Origin: Symsagittifera roscoffensis
Lineage: Eukaryota > Xenacoelomorpha > Acoela > Convolutidae
Length of the DNA stretch: 64,000 nucleotides
NCBI RefSeq assembly: GCF_963678635.1
Contig: NC_087066.1
Span: 8,523,954-8,587,953 of the forward strand
Reading direction: 5' to 3'
The position numbers were made by a program, and so were the translations under genes. Positions within the stretch are counted from its first letter, which is position 1; every line of letters begins with the position of its first letter. The notes below the pieces were generated by a model, which worked only from the letters and a program-made list of their open reading frames with translations, did not search any database and was not told the origin of the DNA. Below are positions 20,801 through 35,800 of the stretch, piece after piece.

Positions 20801-23800
20801 TAGAATTGGTAAAAATTCGGCTACGTCTCGGACTCGATCAGCGCCCTGCTGCGACCTGGAGATAATGAGTCTCACGCACGGACGCTTAATAAACCACAAA
20901 CACAAGCCACAAAAAAGCAGAACAGATGCTGTGAAATTTCCACTGCTACAGATCGTGAGTTCGCTTAGCAAAAAAAGAAGGTTCGAACTAATATACTACG
21001 CTGATCGCAGTTTAAACAGATCAAACGTCAAATCGCCAAAATATGACAAGCAAGCGCAAACAAATTGCAGATTAAACAAGAGTGCTCGTATTAGGGCAAA
21101 GCGCTGAATGACCGACTGCATTTATATTTCTATGGAAGAGTTTAAATTAAAGAAGATTGAATCGGTAGAAAAAAAAAGAGAAATTCCGAATCAATTGGCA
21201 GAGCTACTGACAGTAAGTTTTTTGTGAACTTGTGCTCCATTTGTATGTGTCACGCTTTATATCAACGCTATTGTTTCGGAAATCAAATGATTAACAACGC
21301 AAACTGAGTTTATCCAACAGTTCGATTTGGCGTCATGAAGAAAATTTGAATTATTTGATACGAATGGCCCCGAGGTAAATTGATTGATGTTCGTTATATG
21401 CTTGATTGGATATAACATCTTCCAACCCAGCATTTAATTCCATCCAGACCGCTTTGGGGGAAGGATGTTAACTTGGTCCCAATAGAAAGAGACAGGGGAT
21501 AAAATATGCCGACCGGGGGATAAAAAAGATTCCTCCCCCTTAACTCTTCTGCTCAGAAAGCGATAATTATAAGCCATGATACGCTATTCACAAAGAAAAG
21601 AACAAATAATCAACAGCGCAGAAAAACTTCGCACGCAAAACTTTTGAGCGAGATTTGGAATGTTTTCAATGGGGTGATCATTCAGCCCTATTGGATGTTC
21701 ACTCAGCCAACACAAAAATCTTGCCAAAAAATTAACACATTGGGATATTTTTCAAGCGTATATATGATGCGCTATTCAAAGAAAAGAACAAAAAAAGTCA
21801 ACAGCGCAGGAAAAACTTCGCACGCAAAACTTTTGAGCGAGATTTGGAATGTTTTCAATGGGGTGATCATTCAGCCCTATTGGATGTTCACTCAGCCAAC
21901 ACAAAAATCTTGTCAAAAAATTAACACATTGGGATATTTTTCAAGCGTATATATGATGCGCTATTCAAAGAAAAGAAAAAAAGTCAACAGCGCAGGAAAA
22001 ACTTCGCACGCAACTTTTGAGCGAGATTTGGAATGTTTTCAATGGGGTGATCATTCAGCCCTATTGGATGTTCACACAGCCAACACAAAAATCTTGCCAA
22101 AAAATTAACACATTGGGATATTTTTCAAGCGTATATATGATGCGCTATTCAAAGAAAAGAACAAAAAAAGTCAACAGCGCAGGAAAAACTTCGCACGCAA
22201 AACTTTTGAGCGAGATTTGGAATGTTTTCAATGGGGTGATCATTCAGCCCTATTGGATGTTCACTCAGCCAACACAAAAATCTTGCCAAAAAATTAACAC
22301 ACTAGGAGATTTTTCAAGCGTATATATGATGCGCTATTCAAAGAAAAGAACAAAAAAAGTCAACAGCGCAGGAAAAACTTCGCACGCAAAACTTTTGAGC
22401 GAGATTTGGAATGTTTTCAATGGGGTGATCATTCAGCCCTATTGGATGTTCACTCAGCCAACACAAAAATCTTGCCAAAAAATTAACACACTAGGAGATT
22501 TTTCAAGCGTAGATATGATTCACTATTCAAAGAAAAGAACAAAAAAGACAACAGCGCAGAGAAACTACGCGCACAAACTGTTGAGCGATATTTGGAAAGC
22601 TTTCAGTTGGGTGTTCACTCAGACTAAATAAAAGTTAAGCTGAAGAAGTAAGCCTTTAAACATTGTCCCTGACGCCTTATGTTAACCATTGTCCCCTATG
22701 ATAATCGCTTAAACAGTATTTGGCTTTGCGCTTAAAAAATACATACAATTTGTAAAGACAAGTCGACTGCGAGTTAATAATTCGTTAATTGAAAAAACAT
22801 AGCTAACAGACAGTTGGAAAAACAAACGAACGCAAGGAACCAAAAATACTGATTTTTAGAAAAAATATATATATGGCTTTGAAAATCTTTAAATATCAAA
22901 ACAATATGAGATGGACACTTTCTTGATAAAATTAACTCAGTTTGAAAAACTGGATCATGAGATAATAATTTTTCTCCGCTGCGAAAACTTACACAGCGAG
23001 AGCACGACCAAAAAGCAGCTCTATCAAGTAACATGAGAAAAGTAGAATTAAGCCTCGAATTTGTGAAAACTCAAGGCTTAACAAAAACTCGAATTAGCAA
23101 AAATCTGCGACCTAGCAAATTTAAGTCTCACGCACTAACCATTCAGCCACGGATGCTTAAAATCCCCAAAAACTAGCCACCAATAATGCAGCTACATATG
23201 CTAATAAAAAGCCAATTCGATGCTGCAAAAGTAGCATCAAACACAGAAAGATACAATTATGCATGTAAATAATTGCAAGTCATAAAGCCACTTATGTATA
23301 AAATATGCATTTTAAAAAATTGCGAGATATATTGAGTAAGAACATTTCTGAAATCAAGACTTTATCATTGTTCTGTTGTTTGAAACAAATAGTTTTCTTC
23401 GGTTCACTTGATGAATTAAAAAAGCATCAACTGTGTAAACTTATAACTACTCGAATGTCAAAGCACATGTTATCAATAAGCTGTAAAGGTGCAACTGAAT
23501 ATCAAAATTGCACAAAAATATCAAACTATTTGCGACTTTGGTTGGAAAAAAAGAGGGACTTTTACAAATTTGCTGTTCGATAATCGCGTGAGCCTTCTGT
23601 CCAAAAACGAAAAGAAGTGATCTAAAAATTAAATCAAAAGTCAAACTGCGAAAAATCAAAATTATGCGTGAACAAAAATTAGGACTTTTTCCTGAAAGAA
23701 TAATAAGCAAAAAAATCATCACGAACTAATTAATCGGTGGCTCACTACGTTCATTGACTATTTTAAAGCTCTTAGAATAGGAAGAAGCAATGAGGTATGA

Positions 23801-26800
23801 TGTAACAGCAATAGCGCGATGATAACAACAAAACATTGCTTCAGACTAATACAATTGAAATTGTTGAACCCGATGGGTAAGTTTCGCCACCAACACTCAC
23901 TTGGAAGGAAAAGGGGTGCTCGGAATTCGGTCTCCCCCTCCCTCCACACTGGGAATGAGCAAGCTGCCACCACCTGCACCCCCATCAACATCAGCACTCG
24001 ACAAACCCCCTCTGGCATTTTCTGCAATCTTCACTTCATTCACAGAACTGTCTTCTTTTCCAACAACTAGACTGTTTGCCATTCCTGCTCTGAACCCGAC
24101 TTCAATCTGAAGCAGAATATATTTATCCAAAATAACGGCAACAGAAAACCTCATATTTAATGCAACAATATTGAAATGGTAGGTAAAGAAATCAGCTGAT
24201 GTGGTTTACGCCTCCTCGATTGATCAATAAAATATATAAATTTTACTCACCTCATCTTCAGACTCGGATTCTTTTTTCTCGTTTCGGGTGGAGAGCATGT
24301 CGTCTCCTAGTTCTCCTCCCACGCCTGCTTCCAGTTTATTCTCGTTATTCTCTGCCCAGTCCACATTCACCAAGGAGTCCTCCAGCACCTCTTGGAGGAC
24401 ATTGTTGGATTTGTCTTCTGGTTTGTCCTTAAAACAGCTAAATATTAAAGCAACGTAGAAAAACCAAACACAATACTCCAAACTAAAATTATGTCAGGGT
24501 GAATATCTCATTCATAAAATCATCAAAAAACACACTCGGAAAGGTCTGATGATACCTACATATTCAGGTGTACTACTTATTTATTTGCAAATATAGCAAC
24601 AAAAGACTTGAAAAGGAATATATGATTATTACTATTATTGTAGATTTACTTGTTTGAAATGATCAGATACCTGTTTCTGTCTGCGATTTCGGTTCTCAAT
24701 CTCCCACGAGCTTATAGTCTCAGTCCTGTCAACTTCGTCTTCTTCATCGTCGTCCCAAATGGACTTGGATTTATCCTGCTGCAAATCTCTTCCCATGACA
24801 TCCAAAGACACCTTCTCAATATTTGTGTCCTTTTTATCTTTTGTAGGCAGCAATTTTGTTGAGTCTACTTTCGCAGCCTTAGTTCCAATCACATCCAGAT
24901 TTAGCTCCCCAGTAGTCCTTTTGGAAAGATATTCGGGTTTGGTCTCCTGTTTCGCTTTATCTGGATTGTTCTCGTTGTCCGACGCTGCGAACAAACGAAA
25001 TCAGATACTATGAACTAAGAGAGTAATAAGTCTGCCTCAAATTTGAGTCGTCATTCTGGTTCTTTAACCTCACCGCAAAAACCCCTTAACACCTATGGTT
25101 GCTTTAAATGATTAAGGCTACCTTTCGTTAGGAGTCGAACCAAAAGTTTCTGAAACGTAACTAAGCTGAAACTGAAAGTAAGTTGAAAGCGACTAATTGT
25201 TTTCTTCGAATAGAATGCTTGAATAGATATTTTGTAATTTTTTGAGAAAAATTAAATCAATTATTTTCAAGCATTCGGTGGTTATTCTCTCGGATGAAAA
25301 GGAGAGATTATCTGACCCTGAGAATAAGCTAGAAAAGCATAGTAGCAATCACCTGTGCTGACTCTGCTGTTGTCCATTGTACTGTTCGCTTTCTCGTACA
25401 TGTTCCCTGTTTCTACTGCTCGCTCTCCTTTCTTCTGGTCTTTGTTCTTATCGTTATCTTCTTCTTCCTCCTCGGAGTCGAAAGGGGAGGCGGAGGGTGG
25501 CCTCATTATATCTAAACATACACCTCACACAACTAAAGCAATCACGCGTAGTCGCTTCTTGCGGAATAGTAATGACATGAAAAAACTGCCTGCAACTGTT
25601 CGGGGGCTATTCTCGTGCGCGTAATACGAATGCGCGAAAACTTTCAACCAATCAGTGCCCTTTGGACTGGCTGATTTTTATCGCTATTTGCATCGAGTTA
25701 CTGAATAAGGAATTCTGATTTGGTGATCTTTATTTTGGCGCATTCGGTCCTTCGAGAAAAAGGTATTCCCCAATCTCGCGTACTTGCTAAATGAAAAAAT
25801 GACATGAAAAGAAAGTGCCTGATCAAATGATCAAACCAAGCAGTCTCTTTTCCAGAAAGTTGAATATAATAAAAATACAACTGAAATTAGTCAACCAATC
25901 AAGTTTATATTATTATATCAGAGAAGTTAGCTCATAAGTCTCTGTCAATATTAATTGAAGCCGAACATAATGAGGAGCACAGGAAAAACTCTCATTTTTC
26001 GCAATGACACATTTAATTTTATTATAACACACAAGTCAATTTTATTAATGACACATTTAAATGATTATCTTATTCTTGAAGAAGAAGAGTTATTTCTCAG
26101 AAGATACTAGTTATAAACAATAAAGCACTGTGTATATACAACAAATACGTCTGAGAGGACAGCCAACGAACCCACTTGGGTTGCATACGGCTGCCGCTTT
26201 ACACAAAAAAAAATCGACATGAACAAGTTTAACATTCTATTGAACAGTCCGTACTCCATAATAAAAAAAATTAATTCAAAAATTAATAGAGTTGTGAATA
26301 GTTTGAAAAAAGTCCTATTTTTAATATTCTTCGCTTAAAACTGTGCCATGTCTCTTCACAATCTCTTCCTTTGATTCTAGTTATTACTTTGACGATATCC
26401 TTACCCTCTGATGGACTGTTCTGCACTACAACATTGGCCTCCACTGGTACATTCGATCCCCCCACTCCTCCCTCCGTCTTCCTCTTGTCCTCACTCTCAC
26501 TGACGTCACTATCCCAATCCATGCTATCAGCATCCTCTTCCTCCTGTTCGTACATTGCGGAGACTGGGGTTGCTTCTTCTGCTGTCAGAGTAGCACTCAC
26601 TTTGTATGCATCTACTGTAAATAGGATTGTGCAGTACCACTCCAAGTATAAACGAACCGAACATGGCCATAGTTTATAAAACAGGCGACATTTAAGTAAT
26701 TCTGGAAAAATGCTTCATCTTTTAACTCTCACTCAATTGAAAATGGTGTATACTTATTACGTAACTGCTCAGCATTTTGGGCTACAAAAGGTAGCTGGCT

Positions 26801-29800
26801 TATACTTCTACTAGTTTATAAATCACCGAAATCTCAAAGAACAAGCTATTTGATGCTCTCCTAACGACAAATTTCTTGCAACTAACTCCATTAAAACAAC
26901 TCAGTCTCTCTCAATAAAACAAACAATGGTAACCACTTCTTAAATCTCGTTTTCACTAGCGTGCCCCTCCCCTTCCTCAATTCTTGTTAATCAATTTTTC
27001 CAAAGGGTCCCTCCCTCTAATTTTGGTGCGCTAATACAATATAAATTTGAAAGAGCGAGCGCCGGCCGAACTAAAACGCATTTTCTGGTCAAAACCTTCC
27101 AAAAACATTGTGGCGCTAAATATTTAGGCATAACGTTGTCATGGTGTCATTAAAATGTTTTCGGACAGCTCGAAAGCAACTTGATCGACCTATAAAGAGT
27201 CGACAAAATTTTTAACAAACGGAGAAATTCGCCCCCATTTTCATCGTATTATTCTAGAGCTTTAAAATGTAACATGTTGAATATGGTCGGACTCAAATTG
27301 ATAACTTCAAGCAAGACGGTACAAGCGCAGCTTCGACATAACTGAATCGAGGATAAAGGGTTGCTGTGCAAGTAGCACAGAATGCACCGGTCACATTAAT
27401 TTTGGTAAAGCGATAAAAAATAACAAAAATTAAAAGCTAAGATTTTTTTAAAACTTATTATTTTTTGCGGTGACTTCTTAGCCTTAAAACCTAAAAAAAA
27501 CACATCATTCACCAAATACGTTCCAGACACTTTCAGTTCAGGCTCCGAGCAAAAATTATTCACATTTAACAAAACATCATGCAACTAAGTATCTATAGTT
27601 CAAAACAAATTGTTGGCATATCCTTTTAAATCAGAGAATCTGAAAGAAATTAACTAGCCTTGAACTATGTATTTTTTAATGTTTAGGTCACCGATGTGCA
27701 AAAATTTGCATTAACCCATGCAACAACGTCTGAAGAACCGTTGTACGTTTCCGAATAAAAGACAAGTTACCATTGGTCGAAATCTTTTCGCCTTTCTCTA
27801 TCTCTTTCACGTCTTCCACCTCGAACAACCTGTCATCGTCATTATGCAGCAACTGTTCGGTACTGTTGCTGAAATGAAAGGCAACTAGCAAGCGTGTCTC
27901 CATGATCAATTGACTTGCGAAATTTGTTTGTTCAAAATTTTTTTCTAAGCAAGCTAATCAAGCCAACAAACTTTAGAAATGTCAAGCTAAATCACCAATG
28001 AAATTGGCGAAAAATTAAAGGTTTTTTTGAAGCTTTTCGAGCTATGAAACTTTAAAATATTTCAATTTAGCTCATTAAGCAAATCGGATGGCGAAAACTT
28101 CAAGCTACAGTTAATAAAAAAATTTTGAAAAATTTCATGAAGCGAATCAGCCAGCAAAAATTGATAAACTTTTTTTAATTGAAACTTTTATTTTTGATTC
28201 CAGCTAATCAAGCAAAGAAAATTTGAAACATTTCGGAGTTATTTTTTAAAGCAAAACGTTTTTTCCGAGAGGTTTAATAAGTTTTCCAACGCAAACTGTT
28301 CAAGCAATGAAACTTTGAAAATTTTCAAGTTATCTCACGAAGAGGATCGGATGGCGAAACGTTTTATTTTTCCAATTGGAGTCATTAGACCGACAAAACG
28401 CTGAAATATTTCAAGTTATTTCATAGACCGAATCGATTCGCGAAAAGTGAGTTTTTCTCAAGCATGCTATTCAAGCGATGAAACTTTTTTGAGCTATTTC
28501 AAGTTATTTCACTAAGGGAATCGGATGACCAAAAACTTTTAGTTTTTCACTTAGTGCCATTGAACCGATGAAACTTTGAATTATTTCAAGTTATTTCAGA
28601 GACCGAATTGGTTTGCAAGAAGATATTTTATCTTAGGCAAGCAGTTCAAGCTATGACGATTTGAACTGTTTCCAGTTATTCCAGCTCTGAAAATTTGATA
28701 TTTTTCAAGTTTTTTCATAGACCGCGAATCGTTTGCTCACATATAATCTTTTTAAGCATGATGGTTGTTTTTTTAGTAGATTCGTTTTAGACTGAGATGA
28801 ATCTTCTTGAAACGCAAAATTTTGGACAAAAAGCTGAGAGTGGGTCTGAACTGTTTAGCCTCGAACTTCAATCGAGTTCATCTTGGTTAAAGAGTTTCGA
28901 AATTTTTCCAAAAATAATTCTTAAATATTCCAGCTTCTGTTTAATGAATCTGAATCATTCATTTGATTTTGACCAAAAAGTCTAGATTAATCTAGATTCA
29001 GAAGATCTTCTTTAATGTCGAGCTCGATGATCCCGTTAACCATTGCGCTTTATAGCAGCTAAAACATAGCAATAACTTTTCGGTCATTATTTTGATCTAT
29101 TTCAAAGTTTTGCATAGAGCGGATCAGTGTGCAAAAAACTAAGCTAGCGTTTTGCGAAAAGTTAGTTTTTCGAGCTAATCGAGCGAGGAACTTCATGAAG
29201 CGAATCGGTTGGCAAAAACATCAAACATTTCTTAATAGGCTAATCAACCGATAGAAATTTGAAAAATTTCCAATTGTTTTTTTTCCGACGAAACGTTTTT
29301 CAAGAAGTTCACGTTTTCTTTTGCAAGCTATTCAATGAAGAGTTTTTGAAAAAATTCAAGTTGTTTCATGAAGCAAATCGGTTCACAAAAAATAAGGTTT
29401 TGTTAAAAGGGATATTGAAGCTATGAAAATTTTCAAGATATCTTATAAACCGAATCGCTTTCGAACAAAATTGAAATTTCCTAAGCAAGCTGTACAAGCT
29501 ATGAATTAGTTCAAACAATATCGAAGATCAAATCGATCGCGAAAACTTGAAGTTTTTCTAAGCAAGCAATAAAAATTACAAAAAATCAGTCCACAAAAAT
29601 TAAAGTGTTTCTTAGGCAAGCTAATCAAGCTAACATGACTTTAAAGTATTTTAAGTTTTCTCATGAAGCGAATGCTTTCACGAAAAAAGATAAGTTTTCC
29701 TTCGGCAAGATATTCAAGCTACGAAATATTTCAACTCGTTACATAGACCTGACCGAAGCTTAAAATGTATATTGTTTCATGCAGCGGATCGGTTCACTAA

Positions 29801-32800
29801 AAATTCAGTTTCTCTGAAGCAAGCTAGTCACGCTGTGGAACATTTGATGTTATTGTAGAGACCGGATGTGTTCGCGAAAAGTTGATGTTCTGTAAGCAAG
29901 CAAATTGAGCTACGAAAAATTGAAATACTTCAAGCACTTTAATAGAACGAATCGAATAGTGAAATCTTAGTTTTTTAAGTCAGCTGTTCAAGCTATGAAA
30001 CTTAGATCTTTCAACTTAACTTTAACTATTTAAGTGATGAACCATTGATGTTGTTTCAGGCAGCGAATAAATTTGCGGGACAGTTATGTTTTTTGAGCAA
30101 GCTATTCAACCAATGGAACTTTTTTGTTGTTTCATAGAGCGTATAGAGTTGCAAAAATTTTAAGGTTTTCTAAGCAAGTTATTCAAGCTACGAAATATTT
30201 AAGTTAATTCATAAGTTAATTGAATGAAAGCTTTTTACGCTATGAACCGTTGAAATACTTCAGGATACTTTGAGACGCATATCGGTTCACAAAAATTTTA
30301 TTTCAGCAAAGTATTCATCCTATGAAATGTTTCAAGTTACTTCGTAGATGGATCAGTTCACAAAAAAGTTTGAATTATTTCAAGCTGTTTCAAGAAGCAA
30401 ATCATTCAAGAAAACTTCAGTAAGCTATTCAACTAATGAAATGTTTTCATAGATCGAACCGCTTTGCAAAAAGTTTTTCAAAGCAAGCTATTCAAGCAAA
30501 GAACCTTTAAAATATTTCAATATATTTTCTAGACTGAATCGGTTCGCGAGGAGTTAAGTTTTTCTAAGGAAGCTACTCCAGCTCTGAAACTTTGAAATAT
30601 TTCGAGTTTTTTCATAAAAAGCGAATTGGTTCGCGAAAAATTTGTTCGAAGCAAGCTAATCAAGCAATGAAAATTTGAAACCTTTCAAGTTAATTTATAG
30701 ACTGAATCGTTTTGCGAGGAGTTTTTAAGTTTTCTTAAGGAAGCTACTCCAGCTCTGAAAATTTGAAACATTCCAAATTATTTCATAGACCGCAAATTGG
30801 TTTGCTAAAAACTAGTTTTTCTAAGCACGGTGATTGTTGTTTTTAGTTGATTCGTACCAGATTCAAAGAAATCCATAAACGCAAAACTTTGGACAAAAAG
30901 ATGGCACGTACTGTCTAGCCTTGCAGTTGAACCGAGTTCATCGTTTTTCTCCGGACTTTTTTCGAAAAAAAACTATAGAATAATTAACGAACAACTTTAT
31001 ATTCAGGGATATTCCAGACATTAGAATATTCGATGATTGTTCTGATCTGAGCCTTCTCAAACGTTGTGCTCGGTGGTATTTCTTAACCATTGCGCCTTAT
31101 GACTACAAATAACATGTCAATCGATTATTATATAGATAGATAATGAACAATAGTACCGAGAGAAGTCGCTCGGATATCGCTGCTAGAATTACAAGCATCA
31201 CAACGCAAAGTCGAAGCATTGCAAGCTACCGAAAAGAAACAGACAGAAATTACTATTATGAGAAAAAAAATCGATAAAAAATGAATTTTTTTTTGATTAA
31301 ATGAAGAAATCATTCTGAAAGACAGCCGAGACACACATCCAATCATTAAATCAGCTTTTAAAAACATTTACGGAGCAGCCAAAAAACTCATTTGGAATGC
31401 GAACACTGCAGCAAAAATAAGAAAAATTAAAGCCAACAGACAGTTCGAAAAGAGTCAGTGAACGCAAAACGGGCAAAAAACTTCAACTTTCGAATCACAA
31501 AGTAGAAAAAAATAATGCCATGAAACTCTTTCAAGTTCAAGAGCAATTAAGGACAGCTTGTTTTTTGTTTAAAAAAATCAATTAGAGAGAAATGCATCAA
31601 TAGATAAAGTTTTTAATCCGCTGAGAAATTTAAACCCAAAAAACCACTTTCAGAACTAAAAGTCAATTATGTTTTTCGGGGTCTTCGTATTTTTGCTTTT
31701 CGATTGTGAAGTTTGCCTTCATTTCAACCAAAAAAGTATAAAAGACTCAGAAATCAAAAGTCAAACCCTAAAAAATCAATTTTTTTGCGACTCTTTCCTG
31801 AAAAAAAACCAAGACCTTTATAAAAGTATTGACTTCGTTCATGACTCTAAAAATGCCAATAGAAATTGTTGTCACAAAAATTTTGTTTAGCTATTCAGTT
31901 TTAGAACTTAAAATTTTCTACACATGCCGATAAAATAACCTTTATAATGAAAAAAAATAATGACAGAAAAAAGAACTTATAAAGAATCCGAGTTGGAAAG
32001 TTGACGAATAAACAGGACGACCGCCAACAATAGTAAGAAATTTTTCAATCAAAAAAATCTCCTTGCACCGTAATTTAAGCCAATAAAAAATGAACCGACA
32101 AACGAATTCAATTTCTATAAGCCGACAAAAAAAGACAATTCAATATTTTTAGGAAAAGATCAGCTTGCTGCTACATACGTATAAAAACAAAGTCCCACCG
32201 AAAAAGCCTTTTCAGTATGCCGTATTACTGCTGTCCGTTGTTAACCAAAAACAGCCCTCAGAGAGTTGGAAAAGATGCAATATACACAAGAAAACAGAAA
32301 ACTACAGACTCCTTTTTTGAAGCTCTTTGAACTTGCTGGGAAATCTTTAATTAAAATCCATTTCGAAATTAGAAATCGAGTTTTGTGACCCTTTCACTTT
32401 TCCTGTTCGATAGTGGAGTTTGCCTTGCTTTTAACAAAGGAAATGAGCTGAATTTCTTTTAAAAAATCAAAAGCCAAATTGCAAAATATCATATTTGAGC
32501 CTGAACAAATTTTTTTAAGACTTTTCCTGAAAAACCCAAAAGTCATCACGACCTATATATGAGTCTGAACTACGTTCATCGAATCATAAAAAATCTTACA
32601 TTTCTTTCTCTCGTTGCCGTTGTTTCTCCAACTCATCCTGGGCAGCAGTCTCGTCCTCGGAAGAATCAAAATAGGTACTAGTCAATGGGTACTCTTTGTC
32701 CTTGTCTCCTTTCCCATTGGGCTGCTGTGAAGCTGAGTTTTTATCTGTTCCAAAGGAGAAATCTTCTGACTCGTCGTAATCTGCAATCAAACCTAGCTTT

Positions 32801-35800
32801 ATTTTTGCATGTTTTATCAAAAAAACTGTTTAGTTTTATTACACCGGGTGCTATATTTTTTAAATCATTTTATACAGAGGCGAAGCTGCATTTCGCAACA
32901 TGCAAAAAAATTGGCTCTAAAAATGAAAAAGGAGGGACAAGATAAAACTTTGTGCCCGATACGTACTCCCGACCTAGAGATGTGTACGTCTTAGCATCTG
33001 CGACATTGCCACTTAACAATAGTTTACACAGAGGCGAAGTTGCACTTCGCATACACAAGCAAAAATGTGACCGATAACGCTACTGGGAAAAACTGAATGA
33101 GTAAAACTTTGAGTCTACAAAATTTCCTGATTCCTTCTCATAATTGGGAAAATTCGCTTATGCAAAAATTCTTACCTTATAAAACGAGCAAAAAATAGGA
33201 GACCACCACTTGTACAGAGAAGATACACAACATATTTTCTTTCGAGGAAACCATTCATCTTTTATTTGGCAGGGTTGTTTTGAGGGTAAGTTTAACATAG
33301 CCAGTAGGAAAAAGTCAATGACCGCAATGAAAACAAAAATGGACTTGTTTTCAGTAACAAATTACAACATATCTAATAATGCAAAAGTGTCACCAAATCA
33401 AGGAGGACTTTTATTTGCGACTTCGGTTGGAAAAAAATGGATACCGTTAACATGACACAACGCTCCGTTTGTGTAAAAGGTTATTCATTTTAAATTGTCT
33501 GTAAATGAAATAACCCAATCCAATTGAGTTATTCAAGGAAATCTGTAAATAAACCACCTAAATGGAGCGCTATTATCTTTTTTGGCGATTGAAAACAATT
33601 TTTCTGTAACGGTTTTCTCTCGTACGAGGTTTGATTTTCGCCAGTGGATTTTTTTTAAGTTGTCGAGCTCCTCATAAATCAAAAATAGCGCACTCGGAAT
33701 CGTTGAGCAAGATGCACAACCTTTTCTCTAACTTTATATCGTTGGATCAACCGTAAAAATTCCCCTCTAATCGATTTAGGGGAGATAAAATACTGGTTTT
33801 TGATATATCAACTTTGAGGGCAAATTAAATTGATCAAATTTATCAAAAAAAAATAATTCAAAAATAGCTATGAATAATAATTTGGTTAACTAACAGTATA
33901 AAATAGGTATTTGAAACGTTTTCTCGAGCAGTCTATTCAGTGCTTTTGTTTGAAATGAATATTTTATACGAAATCAATTTTCAGCACTAATACGTGGCTA
34001 CGGGGGCAGATTCTACGGTAGGTTACTTAGAGGGGTGATTTTACGGTTGATCCCTATCGTTTGTTGAAGTCTTAAATTGTTTCAGAAAATAGGAAAAGTC
34101 CCCTATCTCTTGCATGCATCGGCTCTACTTGAAATCTGCATGCATCAAAATTAGAAAACAGAAGCAATAAAATAAGAAAACTACTCAAGCGGTACAATTT
34201 TTGTCCTTTTATAGACTAAAAACTGATATCATTGACTCGATTAGATCACAAGTTATGAGTATTCTCGTCGAATAATCACATAAAATTGGTATATTGAAAA
34301 AGTAAGCAAATATATTAGTATAACTAGTTAGTCTAATCGGCGCCGGACTATTCAAAATTACCACGCATATTTAAACAGAGTTAAAAAGCAATCTAAAATT
34401 AATACTTAATCAAACTTGTTAAATAACAGATCAAGCAATATCAGAACAAGTGACTAAATAATCCAAAATTATAACAAGTGATTAAATAATCCAAAATTAA
34501 AGTGCAGAAACGCTCGCTCAAATTGCGCTTTTAATCGATAAAAACAGTTAGAAACACACCAAGGAAAAAGATTAAGATTCAGGTTATTTAGGTATACAAT
34601 ACCCTTTTTAGCCTTTCCAGCAGCTTTGTTGCTTCTAGGAAGCGCTTTAGGAGTGTCAGCCATATTCTTTTCCATGTCAAATCCTCCTTTTTGTTCAGTT
34701 TCTTGATCCGTTGCTCGACCTGCGAACTCCAAGTCCTTAATCTCCTCTTGAGGACTACTACCGTCACATACACTCATAGACACTGTTTGACTTCTGGTTC
34801 CACTAGCCTGCAACTTCATCCGCTCTTTCAGTCTCTCCTCTTTGTTAGCTGCACTAGTGCCACTATCGAATGAAGTGATTGGCTTGAGAACTGGCTTCGC
34901 TCTGGGAGATAGCTGGTCTTCTTGGCTACTCAGGCTGCATCTGTTTTTATGCACAGATAACAGTAGACACAATTGCTTTAGAATGGTTCATAAACGTTTC
35001 TTCTTCCGGCTTACCATATATGGACTGCTTCAACTCAAGATTGGTTTTAACCAAAAACGAAATGATTCGGTTACACCAGGGACTTAACACTACACTTTGG
35101 CAGAAGTTCGGCCCCAATAAACAATTTTAGGAGCCCGTTTTTTCCCTGAGGGACCCTATTTTTTCTTAAGGCCCTCTTAAACTTAATAACTGTAAATTAA
35201 TGAGAAAGCTCTAGCCAAAAAGCGATATTTTGGTCGCAACCGTTAAGATAATGCACAAAACGGTTTTTCCGGACTCTTTCCAAAAACTAGTTGTCGACAA
35301 AATTAAGTCTTTTCAGATCGTTTTAGAAGACTTCAAAAATCAATTTGCTTGATCTCATAAAGTGAATCTACTAAGTGAACCTTTCGTGCAACGAAAATTA
35401 AACACTGATACCAAAAGAGCGAAATAAAAAAACTACCGCAATTGCTTAATCTTAGTTTTCATTCTCGGAACATTTGTGTCAGTTATTTTCCGGGGCTACA
35501 ACCGCACCTGCTTTTCGTCCTCTGGTCCGATGCCAGGGGCGGCAACTGCCTCGGAGAAGTGACCCGGGGATACTCCGGACCCAGAAGGTCCTTTATGCTC
35601 TGGTTCAGTCGCTCTTCTTCATCTTCTTCTTTAGCATTTTCATCAGCTTCATTTTCAGAACCTGACTCAGTGAGGTCAAAGTTCAGCTCATCAAACGTCT
35701 CCGACGCCTGCCTGTTCGGAACTTTCTTTACTTTCTCAATTTCGTTGTTCATTCTATCTGCACTTTTTGCCACTTCAGTTTTATTCATATTATAACTATT

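Noticed and set aside
21644-22631. Repetitive 154- and 204-codon frames on the + strand
   Set aside because: They arise from the 189-bp satellite, break at the one off-length unit, and have no start context or homology I recognise.
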